Source: Lyophyllum atratum
Lineage: Eukaryota; Basidiomycota; Agaricomycetes; Agaricales; Lyophyllaceae
Direction of reading: 5' to 3'
Assembly (NCBI GenBank): GCA_014905825.1
Contig: JACGCN010000067.1
Location: 109,478-173,477 of the forward strand
Length of the DNA: 64,000 nt
The translations under genes were made by a program, and so were the position numbers. This document shows positions 33,346 through 45,053 of the stretch, piece after piece (within the stretch, counting starts at the first letter, position 1; every line of letters begins with the position of its first letter). The notes under the pieces are model-generated. The model was given only the letters and a program-made list of their open reading frames with translations. It searched no databases and had not been told where the DNA came from.

Positions 33346-35183
33346 CGGAACAAACAGGCATCTTGTGGTGGGGTGTTCTCATCTGCGATTCCAGTAGTAC
33401 GAGAACGAGTAGCACGAGGCCGGTAATGTGGCCGAAATGAATGTAGGATTTCTGAGAAGCTTTCGAGAGGTGCGCGCGGTGCACGACGGGGTCGCTTGGG
33501 AGTACCGCCATTTGTGTCGTCTTGAAGCGCGGTCCGTTTGGTGGAAATCGAGGAGGCACCTTTTGAAGAACCAGGTGTCGAGGATGTAACGTTGGCCATC
33601 TGCTGAGAACTAAGTCCCTTGATATCGCTGCTGTCCAACCTAGCCTGTTCATCAACCTCTACCTCGTCATCTGATTCTATCACTGTCCGCTTCGCTTGTG
33701 CCCGCAATGATTCTTTTCATTCCGAACCAATTGCTCGTGGGCACGACGTGCCCGGAATTTCGCTTGAAGTCGAGAGACTGCATCAAGAAGAGATGCCCCG
33801 TGGCGCGGTAGGTGGACCCAGGAAGGTATGAGCAACTGAATGTCATCTGTAGTCTTGATTGACATAAGCTTGGTTACTATCAAGGTGGCGAGTGGAGTAG
33901 GAAAGTGGGCCGCACGAGGAGTGCGGCCAGTAAGGTCAGAACCTTTCTCAAGCCTCCTCAATGTGTCATGGAAGGCATCGAAATGCTCGAGAGCTTCCTC
34001 ACGCATCTTCACTGTTAACGAGAATTCTCCCTTCCCAGGGCGCTCGGAGGGGCAAGTAGTTGTTGGCGCAGGCGCGGAAATGGGTACACAGAAAGGAGCG
34101 AGGACTGGAAGGCTTGGATCTAACGGTGATGGAGGGAAATTGAGTGTGATATGGCTGCGTGGCAGACACAGGCTACAGGGAACTGTGCGATTTGCTTCGA
34201 TGCAGTCGAGCGATGTCCGTTCAAGAGGCGGGTTTTGATAAATTATGTTACGGCGCACAATGAGGCAGTCCCGTTCAACAAGGAGCCGGGCCTTGGAGTG
34301 GTCCATCTGAGAGATCTTCGAGGTTTTACTCTTGGTTGGCCTCGATTTTGGTTTGCTGACATTTTCGTCGAGAAGCGGGGGCGGCATCTCAGACGGAAAA
34401 TGTGCTAGAGGAGATTGATAAGTGATGAGAGAAACACCTGTATGAGCAGCCCGAACCTCGCATGTAACGTTCTGCAGACTCGATTGCCTTTGACTGAGCT
34501 AAAACAACCCCCCGCGACAGGGAAACACCATCACGGCCAATACGGCCCTCCTGTTGGACCAGTTGATTCATTGATGAAGGGACACCGAGCTGAATGCTAT
34601 CGAGGAGGGGTTTGATATTGAAGCCCTGCGCGAAGGCGATCGTTGCGATGATGACTTGACATCGTGGTTCGTCGCGGATGAGCCGAATGGTTTCTTCATT
34701 CTCCTCCGACCAGCACATGGCGTGATACAGACGCACACGCGTCAGTTTCTCGAGACCGGCTGGGAGAAGGCTCCATAGGTAGACCGCAACGCGCCGACAG
34801 AGCTCGATTGTGTCGCAGTAGATTACCGTCTTTCGACCGGCAGAGAGGTAAGGCAGGAGGTCGGGAAAGGTATCACCGCCAATGGTATGCGTGAGGTGTT
34901 CGAGGGCAAAATGGATGTTTGGACGCTCGTTGGAGCGTTGACGACGGTAGAAGGGGCCGGCAATGAAGCCCATGGTGTCGCAGATTGTGGAGAGAGGCAG
35001 GCCCGGCTCGAGTGTCGCTGAAAGCCCAAAGACAGAGATATGGGGCGGACAGCGGCTCCGCGCAAACTGCCCAATGTTACGGAAGGCTAAACGGAAATCG
35101 GCTCCCCATTCGTACACTAGGTGGATCTCGTCTACGCAAAGAAACGCGATGTTCTCTCTCCAGACGTCGGCATTCGTAATGTA

Positions 35184-36477
35184 CTCGTGCTGACGTAAAG
35201 TCTGTAAACAAGACCAAATCATAGATATCTTATCTCCCTCATTTTCGTGTCTATCGACGTCGACAACCCAACGATGCAACTCTTGCTATCTCTAACCCGT
35301 TCTACTATATTATTTGATGAATAAACTATCTCAGAACGGAGTATGCCACCCTTGTGCCTTCTTAACTGCCTGAATACGGTCATCCATTCTGCTGGTGTGT
35401 TTTTGGATGTCCTGGATCGTTATCTCATCCCACGCAACCTGTATTGCCTCCCATAGCGCGTCAAGTGAGTTGGCCGACCCCGGAATATCTGCTACACGGT
35501 TTTTGAGTAGAAGCCAGCAGGGCTCGATGGGGTTTAGGTCCGGTGAAGATGGTGGGTGAATGAGCATCTTATAGCCGACTTTGGCTCGGGCAGTCTCTGC
35601 AAGATTACTCGAGTGTGCTGGGGCCCCATCTTCGACAATCAACACATCTGGCCCCATCTCAGCCTCCATCTTCTCCCAGAAGTCCTTCAGTGGCCCCTCA
35701 ATAATTTGTTTCACATATCTTGGCCCATCCAATCCGCCTCCCCGCTTCCTTCCTTTCTTCGTCGTCTCCTCTGGCACCAAATCCAACCGGATGATGGGAC
35801 CCTTCGTGTTGTGCATGATGCAGGCCCACACCATGAGGGATTGACGGCCGCTCCGGAAGGTTGGAGCGATACACTCGGGTAGAAACTCCTCACCAGGTAA
35901 GCGTGTTACTTTTCGGTGACCAGGCCTCTCTCCCGTCTCGATCTTCGCTTCATCTGTCCAAATCACTCGTTCCCACACCGTCTCATCATTCGCCTCGGCC
36001 CATGCAAGACGTTTACTGACCGCCTTCTTTGATAGAAAGGGCTTACGACGCGCAACGCAACGCCTATATCCGGCATCACTGGCAATGCCTCGAACTTGCC
36101 GCTCTGTAACATGGATTAGGTCGTCGGCGATCTTCCTATAGGGTAGGAATCGATTCCTTTGAAGGTTGCGAAGGACACCTTGACGTGTTCGACGTGTGAC
36201 AGCAGGTGGGCGGCCTGATCGGGGGAGGGTATTCCGGGTGTGATGGATATTGTCGCGTTTGATAGTGTTGTAGGCTCCAGCAGGACTGCAATGGCCGACC
36301 TTCTCTGCTATCTGCCTGTAAGTGTAGCCTTCCTCACGTAGAGCACATATACGACCGCGTTTTGATGGTGTGAATTCAACGTGCGATGTTACTGGTGTCA
36401 TAAGGGACAAGAACAGGTAGAGAAACGATCAACTGGACAGCACGTGATCGTGTTTACAGACTTTACGTCAGCACGAG
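35184..36477. mobile_element. Complete Tc1/mariner element, 1,294 bp
   Basis: Perfect 27-bp terminal inverted repeats beginning CTCGTGCTGACGTAAAGTCT at 35184-35210 and 36451-36477, flanked by TA on both sides (35182-35183, 36478-36479). It carries one intronless, uninterrupted transposase gene on the minus strand. TIR identity and an open transposase point to a young, possibly active copy. Host target: the helicase gene. Confidence 0.96.
35331..36410 (-). CDS. Tc1/mariner transposase (DD34E), intact
   Basis: 359 aa. Residues ~12-110 form the paired HTH DNA-binding domain (RICALREEGYTYRQIAEKVG; GRPPAVTRRTRQGVLRNLQ) with a GRP linker. The catalytic triad is D153 (WTDEAKIE), D261 (IVEDGAPAH) and E296 (PDLNPIEPCW); exactly 34 residues separate D261 and E296, the Tc1 spacing. 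Cuts and pastes its own element at TA sites. No intron or frame damage, and full family length. It lies inside its own TIRs. Confidence 0.96.
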   Translation of the reverse strand: MSLMTPVTSHVEFTPSKRGRICALREEGYTYRQIAEKVGHCSPAGAYNTIKRDNIHHTRNTLPRSGRPPAVTRRTRQGVLRNLQRNRFLPYRKIADDLIHVTERQVRGIASDAGYRRCVARRKPFLSKKAVSKRLAWAEANDETVWERVIWTDEAKIETGERPGHRKVTRLPGEEFLPECIAPTFRSGRQSLMVWACIMHNTKGPIIRLDLVPEETTKKGRKRGGGLDGPRYVKQIIEGPLKDFWEKMEAEMGPDVLIVEDGAPAHSSNLAETARAKVGYKMLIHPPSSPDLNPIEPCWLLLKNRVADIPGSANSLDALWEAIQVAWDEITIQDIQKHTSRMDDRIQAVKKAQGWHTPF

Positions 36478-37019
36478 TACTCCCACTCCTTGTCCGTGAG
36501 ATGCTCAGGGTCAACGCACACCAGCACCCACTTCCCAGACGCGATCTCCTTCCGAATCTGACGACCAGTCTTGCGTGCCTCCGTAAGCTCCTCACTACAA
36601 TATGCAAGGGCAGAGACACCGAGTTTCTTGACCTCGAAAACCTGTTAGGATTGAAAACCAATGAGGACAACCATCTGAGTCGGATTGAAGACAACGCACG
36701 ATATTAGCAGCCAATCCCTTCGTCGGGGTGGTAACCATACCCATAGGAAGTTTTCGACGAGGCAAGTCCGGATAGTACGATGGCCGCCGCTTTAGCTCCA
36801 GCAAACAACGAGTGGGACCGCAAATACAGCGGATTTGCCATCTCCGATCGCTGTACTCGCGAGAACGTCTTCACCGTCGAGAATGCGGCTGACGAGATCC
36901 ATTTGCCAGTCGTGCAGGCCGTCCGTCCACCCTGGAATGAGGAGCTTGACGATTCGCTGGATAGTGGCCTGTCTGATCTCTGACTGCCATCGGATGCTGC
37001 TGGAGGGAACCGGCGCCAT

Positions 37020-37860
37020 GTCCTAGATCGATCTGTCAGGTTTGAGGACAGGTATGGCGTTCCAGACGCTGGAGCAAACGACGGTCCCGCTCAGAAGATC
37101 GGCAGGAAGTCCCGGGCCTCGAGAACACTGCAAACTATGAATTGAGCCAAATATTGCAAATAAAGGAAGAACTGACCAAGGACAGTGTTTCGAAAGGTTA
37201 GAGACCAGAGTACTGATGCCTAAGGGCTACTTGAGGGCGAGGAGATGTTTTGAACGTCGCGACCAAGTTGCGGCTTCTTTCCTTGAACGCTTCTCTCTTC
37301 AGAGACTCTCACGACACGCTTCGTTGACTGTTCACGTGCCTATTGACAGCATCCTAAAAAGGATATCTTATGTAATAACCCGACCCTCCTGTGGTTATCG
37401 CGCCCCCATGCTGATGTCCGAATTCGCACACAAGTACGACTTGCTTGCAGTCGACATCGTTGCATTGCCCCGGAAAGGTAGGATATACATATGTCTACAA
37501 GAACTATTTGACATAGTCTGAAGTTCCAGCCTCGTGGATAGTTAGCTGAAAACGCAGTGAATGGCTTGGCAGAATATAAGAAAACAACAGCCCCAGACCG
37601 CTAACGGAATTGCGGAAACAGCTTCCTAGGCTATACCGCATAACAAAACAACAAAATTATCCATGTCCATTTCGTGCCGGGGCGAAATGTCTCATGCATA
37701 AGATTGATACTTGAATTTGTGGGCGTTCACGCACTACACATCTATTCTACAGTCAAGGATATAACCAATTTGATCTGGTGCGCAAGGGAGCTCCGAGCAG
37801 CCGCTACCGCCCACCACAATAGATGCAGCACCTACATCAAGAGAAAGAGCTTGTGGTCTA
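37020..37860. other. Intergenic, no gene seen
   Basis: Short frames only. Holds the 5' region of the helicase pseudogene and the 3' end of recombinase copy 2. Confidence 0.4.
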
Positions 37861-40553
37861 TCACCGCCTCAACGTGCGCCGCGATCTGGGCGTTCCATTC
37901 TTGCTTGCTCTAGCGACTGCACCGTTCTTTTTGCGTATTTTTGCCACCAAGTCATTGAACGTCAGGTCTTTCGCCTCTGGCCAGGCTGCAAGAAATTGTT
38001 GATCAGTACCGCCGCACCTACAAATGGTCAGAAGATATTAACAAATATGTCGCTCAAACATACTTTTGATGCTCCTCCGCAATCGTTTTTCTTCTTCCCC
38101 ATTTCACAGCGAATGCATCCTTCAGGGAGGTGTCTCCTGTGAACCATTCGGTTCTCCACTGGCTTAAGGAAAGCCCAGTATCATCTGCGACATTCCACTG
38201 CAACAGTGCCTGTTGCCAACCGGAGAGTGCACCTTTCGCGCGACTGAAGTCTCTAATGACAAGGCCGCTTGGGGGTCCGTGTGGGACGGGAGTTCGATGG
38301 GAGGTGATCCTTGGAATCTGGTTAAGGACCCGCTTGTTTGCTACAAGTGGTTGGCTTGAGGGAGTCCCAGAACCCATATTGTTCTGAGTTGGTGGTGTCG
38401 TCGCAATGGCATTCGATGCTGGTGTCATCAATATATGTGAAGAAGCGAGGAACATGCTGGGGTTGCCGTAGTTCGGGGGTATATTCGATGGATGATGAGG
38501 GCCGCCATCCATGGGTGTAGGGGGATAGTAATAGCCCACAGGGGGATAAGCGTAAGGGACAAAGTTTAGAGGATGGCCTCCAGGATTATGATAGGAAAAA
38601 TTGACGTGCGGGGGATAAGCGGAAGGGACAAAGTTTAGAGGATGGCCTCCAGGATTATGATAGGAAAAATTGACGTGCGGGGGATAAGCGGAAGGGACGA
38701 AGTTTAGAGGATGGCCTCCAGGATTATGATAGGAAGAATTGACGTGCGGGGGAGTTGCCATTTCATTGGGATTGAAGGCATGAGGGATGGTGGTGGGACC
38801 AGGTAGACCAGATCCAGAAGCCGCTGCATTGGAGTGAACGAAACTAGGAGGCGGTGGATAAATGTTGGGAACCATATGGGCCGCAGAGAATTGGGAGAAA
38901 CCGGCCTGAGCTTGCTTCAGCTCAGCGACTAGGGGCTTTAGTTCAGCCAACAAAGGCTGTAATTCAGCCACCACTGCTATGGCTGCATTCCTGCTCATGG
39001 GATTTTGTTCGGGCTCTGGCGGGGGCTCTGGTGGGAGCTCTGGCAGCGCAGAAGGGCACAGCATGTCTGCGTAGCTGTCTTCGTAGCTGCTCAGGCAATC
39101 GAATAGATACCTCATAAGTGTATCGTGCTAGTTCAGGTTCATTAGTTGAGATTATGGAGGAAGTGGATTGCAAACCCACCGATTCTCCTTTTGCCCAGCC
39201 GCCCCACCACCGGATGGCTTTAAGCGACCACCGAATCCGTGCGAACATAAAGCGGTACTGGGCACCACCCCGGCGGAAGCAGTGGGTGGAATAATACTTC
39301 TCCAAACCAGCTCCCTCGCAGAATTCATCGATCCGGTTTTGAACCCCCTTCTGGGACATGGGACGGTCGCAGTGAACGGCGCCGTTTGATGAGATGTAAG
39401 GGAAGAGATAGTCGTCAGGTTCTAGTGGTCGTCCCCGGTGAAGCTCCAGGGCATCCATCCAGTCATCGAGTTGAACGAGCAGGTCGATCTCGGGTACATC
39501 GGGTTGACTATAGATATTGTAGACGTTGCCTAAAAGAATTGTCAAATTGGAGACTGGTAGATATTTGAAGCACACTCACTTCGAAGAGGCCCATCTTTTG
39601 GGTCACCGCCGCCATTGCCCTTGCGGATCTCTACATGCAGTCTGGTGTACCGATGTCCCTTGTCATTTATACAGCCGCGCTTCACATGTCGAACTCGTAG
39701 TTCACCCAGCTCATGGACCCTGATGCGATGTAAGCAGCGGACCCGCAGATACATCTGAGTTGAAACCCATACCTCAACCAGACGTTGAACGCCACGGAGA
39801 ACATGGCCCGCCCTTCAGCGTGCCTCAACATCAGTGCCAACTCCTGGCGATCTTTCGGCAATTGCTCTAATTTCGCAGAGGGAAATTGCCGTTCGGACCA
39901 CCTGATCACCTTTCTCATAGCTTCGATGTCAAACGCTTCTGCATGGCGCCGACGCCCTTCTGCTCTACCCCTCTTGCGAATGGCCTTCACAATCCTCGTG
40001 ACACAGTCTGCGCGTGCTGGACACCCTTCGACAGCGCCTGTTGCCTCGTTATATCTGTAGTAAACTGGCCCACCATAGCCTCTACAGACAAAGAAACAAG
40101 TCGAGCATCAGTCTAGCCCTAAGTTCTGTTGCAGAGAAAAATAGTAACTCACAGGCGGCTGAAGTAGTCTGCGAAGGATGCTTGTATCCCTTCGGCAGTA
40201 CTCCTTCCTTTGTGCTCAGTGACGCACTTCTGAAGGATATAAAGCTCCAGTGCATGACTGGTTAGCTTGTTCGGCTTCGTGAAGGCTTGCTCGAAGAGAT
40301 CTGTGTTTATTCCGTCCTCGGCATCGCTGTTATCCCGTCGCCGGTCGGCACAGACCGCCTTGATCCACTTACATCCAGCAATTAGATATCGCCTGTAGGT
40401 GACCAGTGTCGACTTCGAATGGCCGAATTTCTCGAGGATAGAATCCCGGGCAGCGAGCAAGGTAGAAAGCGCAGAGGTAGGCCCAGATCCAGACGATCTT
40501 GTTTTTTTTGAGCGCCTGGAGCGAATGAATTTTGCTGACACTGTCGTTACCAT
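37861..40553 (-). CDS. Crypton-like tyrosine recombinase (copy 2)
   Basis: ATG 40551-40553, TGA 37861-37863. Same architecture as the 23.3-25.9 kb gene but clearly diverged: N-terminal helices (HSKSTLVTYRRYLIAGCKWI), ELRVRHVKRGCIN, STHCFRRGGAQYRFMFARIR (HxxR), AIRWWGGWAKGES, DTLMRYLFDCLSS (Tyr candidate), a Pro-rich linker with three 69-bp repeats, and a GCR1-like end (ALSGWQQALLQWNVADDTGL; WRTEWFTGD; WGRRKTIAEEHQK). The final exon, CGGTDQQFLAAWPEAKDLTF through RRTLRR, parallels copy 1. The frame is open through plausible introns. Two family members 12 kb apart argue for past transposition. Confidence 0.75.
38541..38757 (-). repeat. 69-bp in-frame tandem repeat, about three copies
   Basis: Period 69 bp (repeat phases at about 38553, 38622, 38691), 23 residues per unit, containing FSYHNPGGHPLNFVP. 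Lies in the linker of recombinase copy 2. Confidence 0.9.
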
Positions 40554-41188
40554 GCTGGGAGTTGCCTCTAGTTCTGCTCAGGTTAGCGGGGGCAGGGGGT
40601 GGGGAGCAGAAATGAACCAGAGCATTTTATGCCTTGAAACTGAAACAAGGCGGAGAATCGCGCTGGACGCTGGCGAGAACTGTGCGGAACATGGGCAGGA
40701 ATCGCGCTGCTATCGATTAACTTCCTGTGTTTGTTTTGAAATGGTGCGGCCGGGTTCCTAGTTTCAAAAGCTTATTGGCGATCCCCTCGAAACCTATCAA
40801 AAGTTAAGAGAGGCATATCTCGGCGTTTGCTAGTGCATGCCCATATCGTCTTGAAACCAATCCTTTGCCAGCATCCGTCCAGACGGGTGAGATATTTCTT
40901 CCGCAGCGCTATCAAAATATCACAAACGAACCTGACATGCAAAAAGGGCATGTTCGCGAAATTTAAATCAGTGTTCCAGAGTTGACGAGGAGAAGTGGCG
41001 CTAGAAGTCAATGCCAGCGGTTGGGATCGGGTTGGGGCCTGCGTCCACCATGAGATCTTCGACTTAGCTTTGCGATCCCGATGCAGAAATAGGAGAAGCG
41101 AATAGAATGGCTCTAGCTGGAACCGAAAGAAAAAAAATGCGCCCGGAGAAGAGATGTACGTGAGGCGGAGGGATCAGGACAAACTCAG
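40554..41188. other. Intergenic, no gene seen
   Basis: Upstream flank of recombinase copy 2; no motif recognised. Confidence 0.4.
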
Positions 41189-42010
41189 CTACCGACCTGC
41201 CAGGAACTGTGGGACGCGTAGAATTCGTCGCTCGCAGGTATTCAAGTACAGGTCAGAACGGCGAAAGTCGTTGCTAAAATAATGAGGGTGTGGAAGGGAT
41301 CGAGGGCAATCGTACCTGGTGGAAGAATGCCGTTGAGCGGCAGCCCTGACAGGGCTGGCTGAGTTCAGCGCGCAACCTGCTGCAGCCGCCCAAACGACGG
41401 CAGTTGGCTATACTGTGTGCTTTTCTCATGACTCAAGACATCATAAGGCTGGAAGCGAGCTCGGCGCTTTGCATGATTGCGCCGATGAGATGGCTGGAGT
41501 CGATGTAAAGTCTGATTTGCGAATGCGATGCAAATAATACTTTCCAAAGGTGATCGCTGTAGTGTTGTGGCGCGCCTGCAGCGGGTCAACGTTCGTGCGC
41601 CGAGCTCCGCGAGCCCTGGCTCAACATCCCGCCACCAAAAGTACGATCCCACTGCCGCCTGCAGCTGCCTGCTTCCAAAACCGACCCCTTCCGGAAAGGA
41701 GTCTCCGCGGCGCTCGCAGCTGCTCCTGGTGCTGTCACCTGCCCCGTCGCACTACCGGCCTGCCAGGAATTGTGTGACGCGTAGAATTCGTCGCTCGCAG
41801 GTATTCAAGTACACGTCAGAACGGCGAAAGTCGTTGCTAAAATAATGAGGGTACGGAAGGGATCGAGGGCAATCGTACCTGGTGGAAGAATGCCGTTGAG
41901 CGGCAGCCCTGACAGGGCTGGCTGCGCTTTGCATGATTGCGCCGATGAGATGGCTGGAGTCGATGTAAAGTCTGATTTGCGAATGCGATGCAAATAATAT
42001 TTTCCAAAGG
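41189..42010. repeat. Segmental direct duplication (copies 362 bp and 259 bp)
   Basis: 41189-41550 and 41752-42010 align almost base for base, starting CTACCG(A/G)CCTGCCAGGAA and ending TTTCCAAAGG. The second copy lacks the ~103 bp corresponding to about 41361-41462. Could be tandem LTR-like or relic sequence. No coding evidence. Confidence 0.88.
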
Positions 42011-42022
42011 TTTTTGGGGAGG

Positions 42023-42074
42023 GTTCTAAAAATCCCTGCAGCACATGAGTTCTAAAAATCCCTGCAGCACATGA
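42023..42074. repeat. 26-bp tandem duplication
   Basis: Two identical units, 42023-42048 and 42049-42074, each containing AAAATCCCTGCAGCACATGA. Confidence 0.9.
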
Positions 42075-43144
42075 TGGGTTGATTCACGTGATGGGCGGGA
42101 AGTTGGCAAGAGGAGGTTCCTGGTTCAGACAAAAATGGGAGACGCGACACGCGACCGGTCATGGGTTCTTCAGGATACGCTCACGATCACATGGGGTCCT
42201 GCTCGTTTACGATTCGGATTAGTGCACAAAAGCGGGGACGCCCGACAAAACCCCCTACTAAAGTAGCGGGTACATTAGACGCGTTTCCGGTGTGAACTAT
42301 TTTTTATGCATCCGAAAAGAGGGTACAAGTCCACTGAGCGGCCCCTGCCTTCGAAGACCAGAACTCTTTCAACTCGGAAATGGTGCAATACATCTCGACC
42401 CTGTCTTTCCAGCGCTCATGCCCCTGGCCATCGAAACGCTGCGGTACGCTTCACTGCAGGAGTCTCCAAGAGTATGTTGAGAACATCTTGGTTGTTGGCG
42501 GTGCGGGCCAGATTTCCGGGTTCCTGTACATTCGATGTGAGACACCGGGCGGAGTTCCGTGAATATCTTAGGCCTACCGTCTGTCCGCTGCTGTGGGTAT
42601 GCCAACCGAGATGCTAGGAAAGTCCCCACGCCTGGAAGGTTTGTCCCCCATCGAAGGGTCCTTTGTATTGCTAGACTTTCCAAACTGGAGCTTAGCTTGG
42701 GCATCGGCCATAACAGAGCGCAGCTCTTCATTCACCCCCAACATTCCAGCCGGGCGGTCAATAAACACGGCAAGGACTCGATTAGACTTGTCTAAAAACG
42801 CCGAGGGGCGCCCGGAGGCATGTACAAATACCGTACCTTACCGCCACGGTTATGGGTACTGAGGCAGGACCACGCGCGGCAGCTATATAAACCTGTGCGT
42901 CAGACATTGGCATGGGGTAAAAAGGTGCAACAAATCCAGTGGATGTACGACCGAGGCGGTAGCAAGATACTATGCGGAAGAAATTATATATCGTACGGGT
43001 TCGTTTCCTGTATGATTGGCCCAACGGTTCAGTACACATTGTACAAGGAGACAAACTGTAAACAGGCACGTGAGGGAGGCGCGGCAGGGGGGAGGAGACC
43101 TAAGTATGGTAGCTGGGCAAGATCAGCATCAGCTCGTCGATGTA
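42075..43144. other. Intergenic, no supported gene
   Basis: Many overlapping short frames in all directions; none shows a domain or consistent splicing. Confidence 0.4.
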
Positions 43145-45053
43145 TCAATACCTCGTCGGAACCTTCTTCGACTTCCTCTTCTTTTTCTTCTTTTTCTCCC
43201 CGTCAGCAGTGAAGTCCTGCTCCCGCGCCGTCTGCACCTATGCCCCACCCAGCCCGGGCCCAGGAGAAAGCATAGGCGGCAGGCCAGGCTCTACGAAGAC
43301 CGCGATATCTGCGGAGGAAGTTGGAAGCCAACATCCTCTTCGTTAATGGAAGGTCCGGCAGGTCCTCCACGCCTGCGAGCGCCAAACATGAAGCCAGGAG
43401 CACTGTGGTCTGCCAGTCGGCCGGAGGGAGTCAGCTGGCTCTTGCTGCGCGGCTAGTGCTGCAAAACGTGGTGCCATGAAGTTCTGGGACTGAGAGCGAG
43501 GTTGATGTCCGGTTGCCGGCGGTAGTCTGGAATCTCTCCTTCAAAAGCCGTCCCGTCAGTACCATCCTCAGCATCCTCCATCGTCGCACCCAAATGAGGG
43601 GGGAAAAAGTTGAAATTGCGTGGCAGACCATCAGCGTTAATAGAGATAGCCTTGCGGTGGTTCGGATCAACAATCTTCAGGTGCTCGTCATCACCGTTCT
43701 CTGCCAGCCAGTCGATGGCATCACGTTTAAACTAGTAGATCGGAAGCGCATGGCAAAGCCAATGCGTCGAGCCTCAAACCCCTCATAGCACCCCTTCCAA
43801 ATGTCTTGAGAACCCGCATCGCCTCCCTTCTTTCTTCCACTAGCGGCCTCGCCATCCCTGTCATTGCGCTCTACCACAAAAAAGGGGCGGTTGCAATATA
43901 GACGGCCTGGACGATGATTGCTTCGTTCATCGCAACGCTCTCCGCATTTGCTAGGCTATTGAGGCGAGAGGGATTTTGGAGGTGGTGTAGCCGGACGACG
44001 GTATGCGGCGAATTCACGAGACTTTTGCTCCAGGAAGTAGTAGAAAATGCCTGAGATTCTCCCACTGGATATACCTTGGGAAGAGGCGGCCTGCCAAGGG
44101 CGAATGCAAGAGAATATGATGAATTGGTGATTCCCGGTGGTGGTGGTGTAAGGTAAGCGCTGCTTGGGGCCGTTTGTTGAAACAGGTTCTGGACTGCCAG
44201 GATCAGGCTTCGAAGGGTCAGCTTGGGGTCGCCGCCTGCGCCAGGCTCTTCTGGCTTGGAGTCTTCTGGCTTAGGGTCGGGAATGGGCGGGTCCGGCTTT
44301 GACAGGTCATCTGGCTTCGACCGATTATCTGGCTTCGAGGGGTCTGGGTTGGATGGATCAGACTTGGGATCGCCACCTGCATCGGTGTCCTCAGGCTTCG
44401 AAGGATCGGTGGGCGCGTCTGGGTTGGACGGGTCGGGCTTCGAAGGGCCGTCTCGCTTCGATAGGGCTGGGCAGAAGGGACCAGGCTTGAGATCGCCGCC
44501 CGCAGCAGCGTCCTCAGGCTCAGGGTTGGAAGGGTCAGTGTTGAGCGGATCAGGCTTCGAGGGATCAGGTTTCGGGTCCCCAGAAGGACCGGGACGACCA
44601 GGAGCCGGGCAGGACTCGGGGCTAACGTTAGTGAGATCTGGGTTGGGGTTGGCGGGGTCGGCGCCCGGCTTTGGAACGCCTTCTCGGCGCCACCAGGGTG
44701 GACCGCGAGGTTCGACGTCTTGAGCATCGTGTGCGGATTGGTGGTGGGGCCGCCACCGCAGGAAGGGGATCGCTTAACCTCCTGGCTTTGATTCTCGAAG
44801 CGTTCGTCAAATGGCGACGAGGGTCTCGGCGAACCCGATTTGGATGGGTGGGAGGAGGGGGTGGTGGCTGCACGGGTAGCAGGAGTGTCACGGGCCCCAG
44901 GAAGACTACGAAGAGCACCGGGTTCTTCTGCAGGCAGGCGAGATCGGCGTATTGTTTGTCATTTAGAAACTCTTGCATACACTCGCTTATCGACAATGCG
45001 GGCGCAACCAGTTTCGGTGATGGAACGCGGAGCATCAATTGCGGATGATGCAC
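43145..45053 (-). CDS. Hypothetical protein with possible GRF-type zinc finger and Pro/Asp repeats
   Basis: A minus-strand gene of unknown function; exon borders are only partly resolved. The 5' part reads [20 protein letters not shown]. It then has a long low-complexity run of [17 protein letters not shown] repeats (about 44230-44640), [20 protein letters not shown], and a C-x3-C...GRLYC motif ([20 protein letters not shown] followed by PFFVVERND) with the spacing of GRF-type zinc fingers that bind nucleic acid. After it come [17 protein letters not shown] and [21 protein letters not shown] lysine-rich end ([20 protein letters not shown], stop 43145-43147) would act as a nuclear signal. Frame joins near 43730 and 43300 are unclear, so it could be damaged. 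Confidence 0.45.

Larger units (their letters stand above)
33346..37019 (-). pseudogene. RecQ-like DEAD/DEAH helicase gene split by a Tc1/mariner insertion
   Basis: Begins MAPVPSSSIRWQSEIRQATI at 37019. Walker A reads STAIGDGKSAVF, Walker B CVDEIHLVYEWGADFR (DEIH box), motif III GLSATLE, and the C-lobe has VIIATIAFAQGFNIK and QLVQQEGRIGRDG. The element at 35184-36477 sits exactly between the two coding parts: removing it and one TA joins DKEWEY to ITNADVWREN with no frame change. A later intron (about 34404-34449) joins RYMRA to HFPSEMPPPLLDEN. A second lesion is a one-base frame change near 33700, after VRNEK, before a Ser/Lys-rich tail (RTVIESDDEVEVDEQ). A recent pseudogene, or a gene if the element excises cleanly. 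3' end approximate. Confidence 0.85.

Noticed and set aside
35184..35279. Apparent helicase start MHRWVVDVDRHENEGDK
   Set aside because: This stretch is transposon end sequence (TIR and subterminal DNA); the helicase frame begins at the TA next to it.
44223..44723. Plus-strand Gly/Ser-rich open frame
   Set aside because: Antisense shadow of the KPDPSNPD repeats; repeats of this composition keep several frames open.
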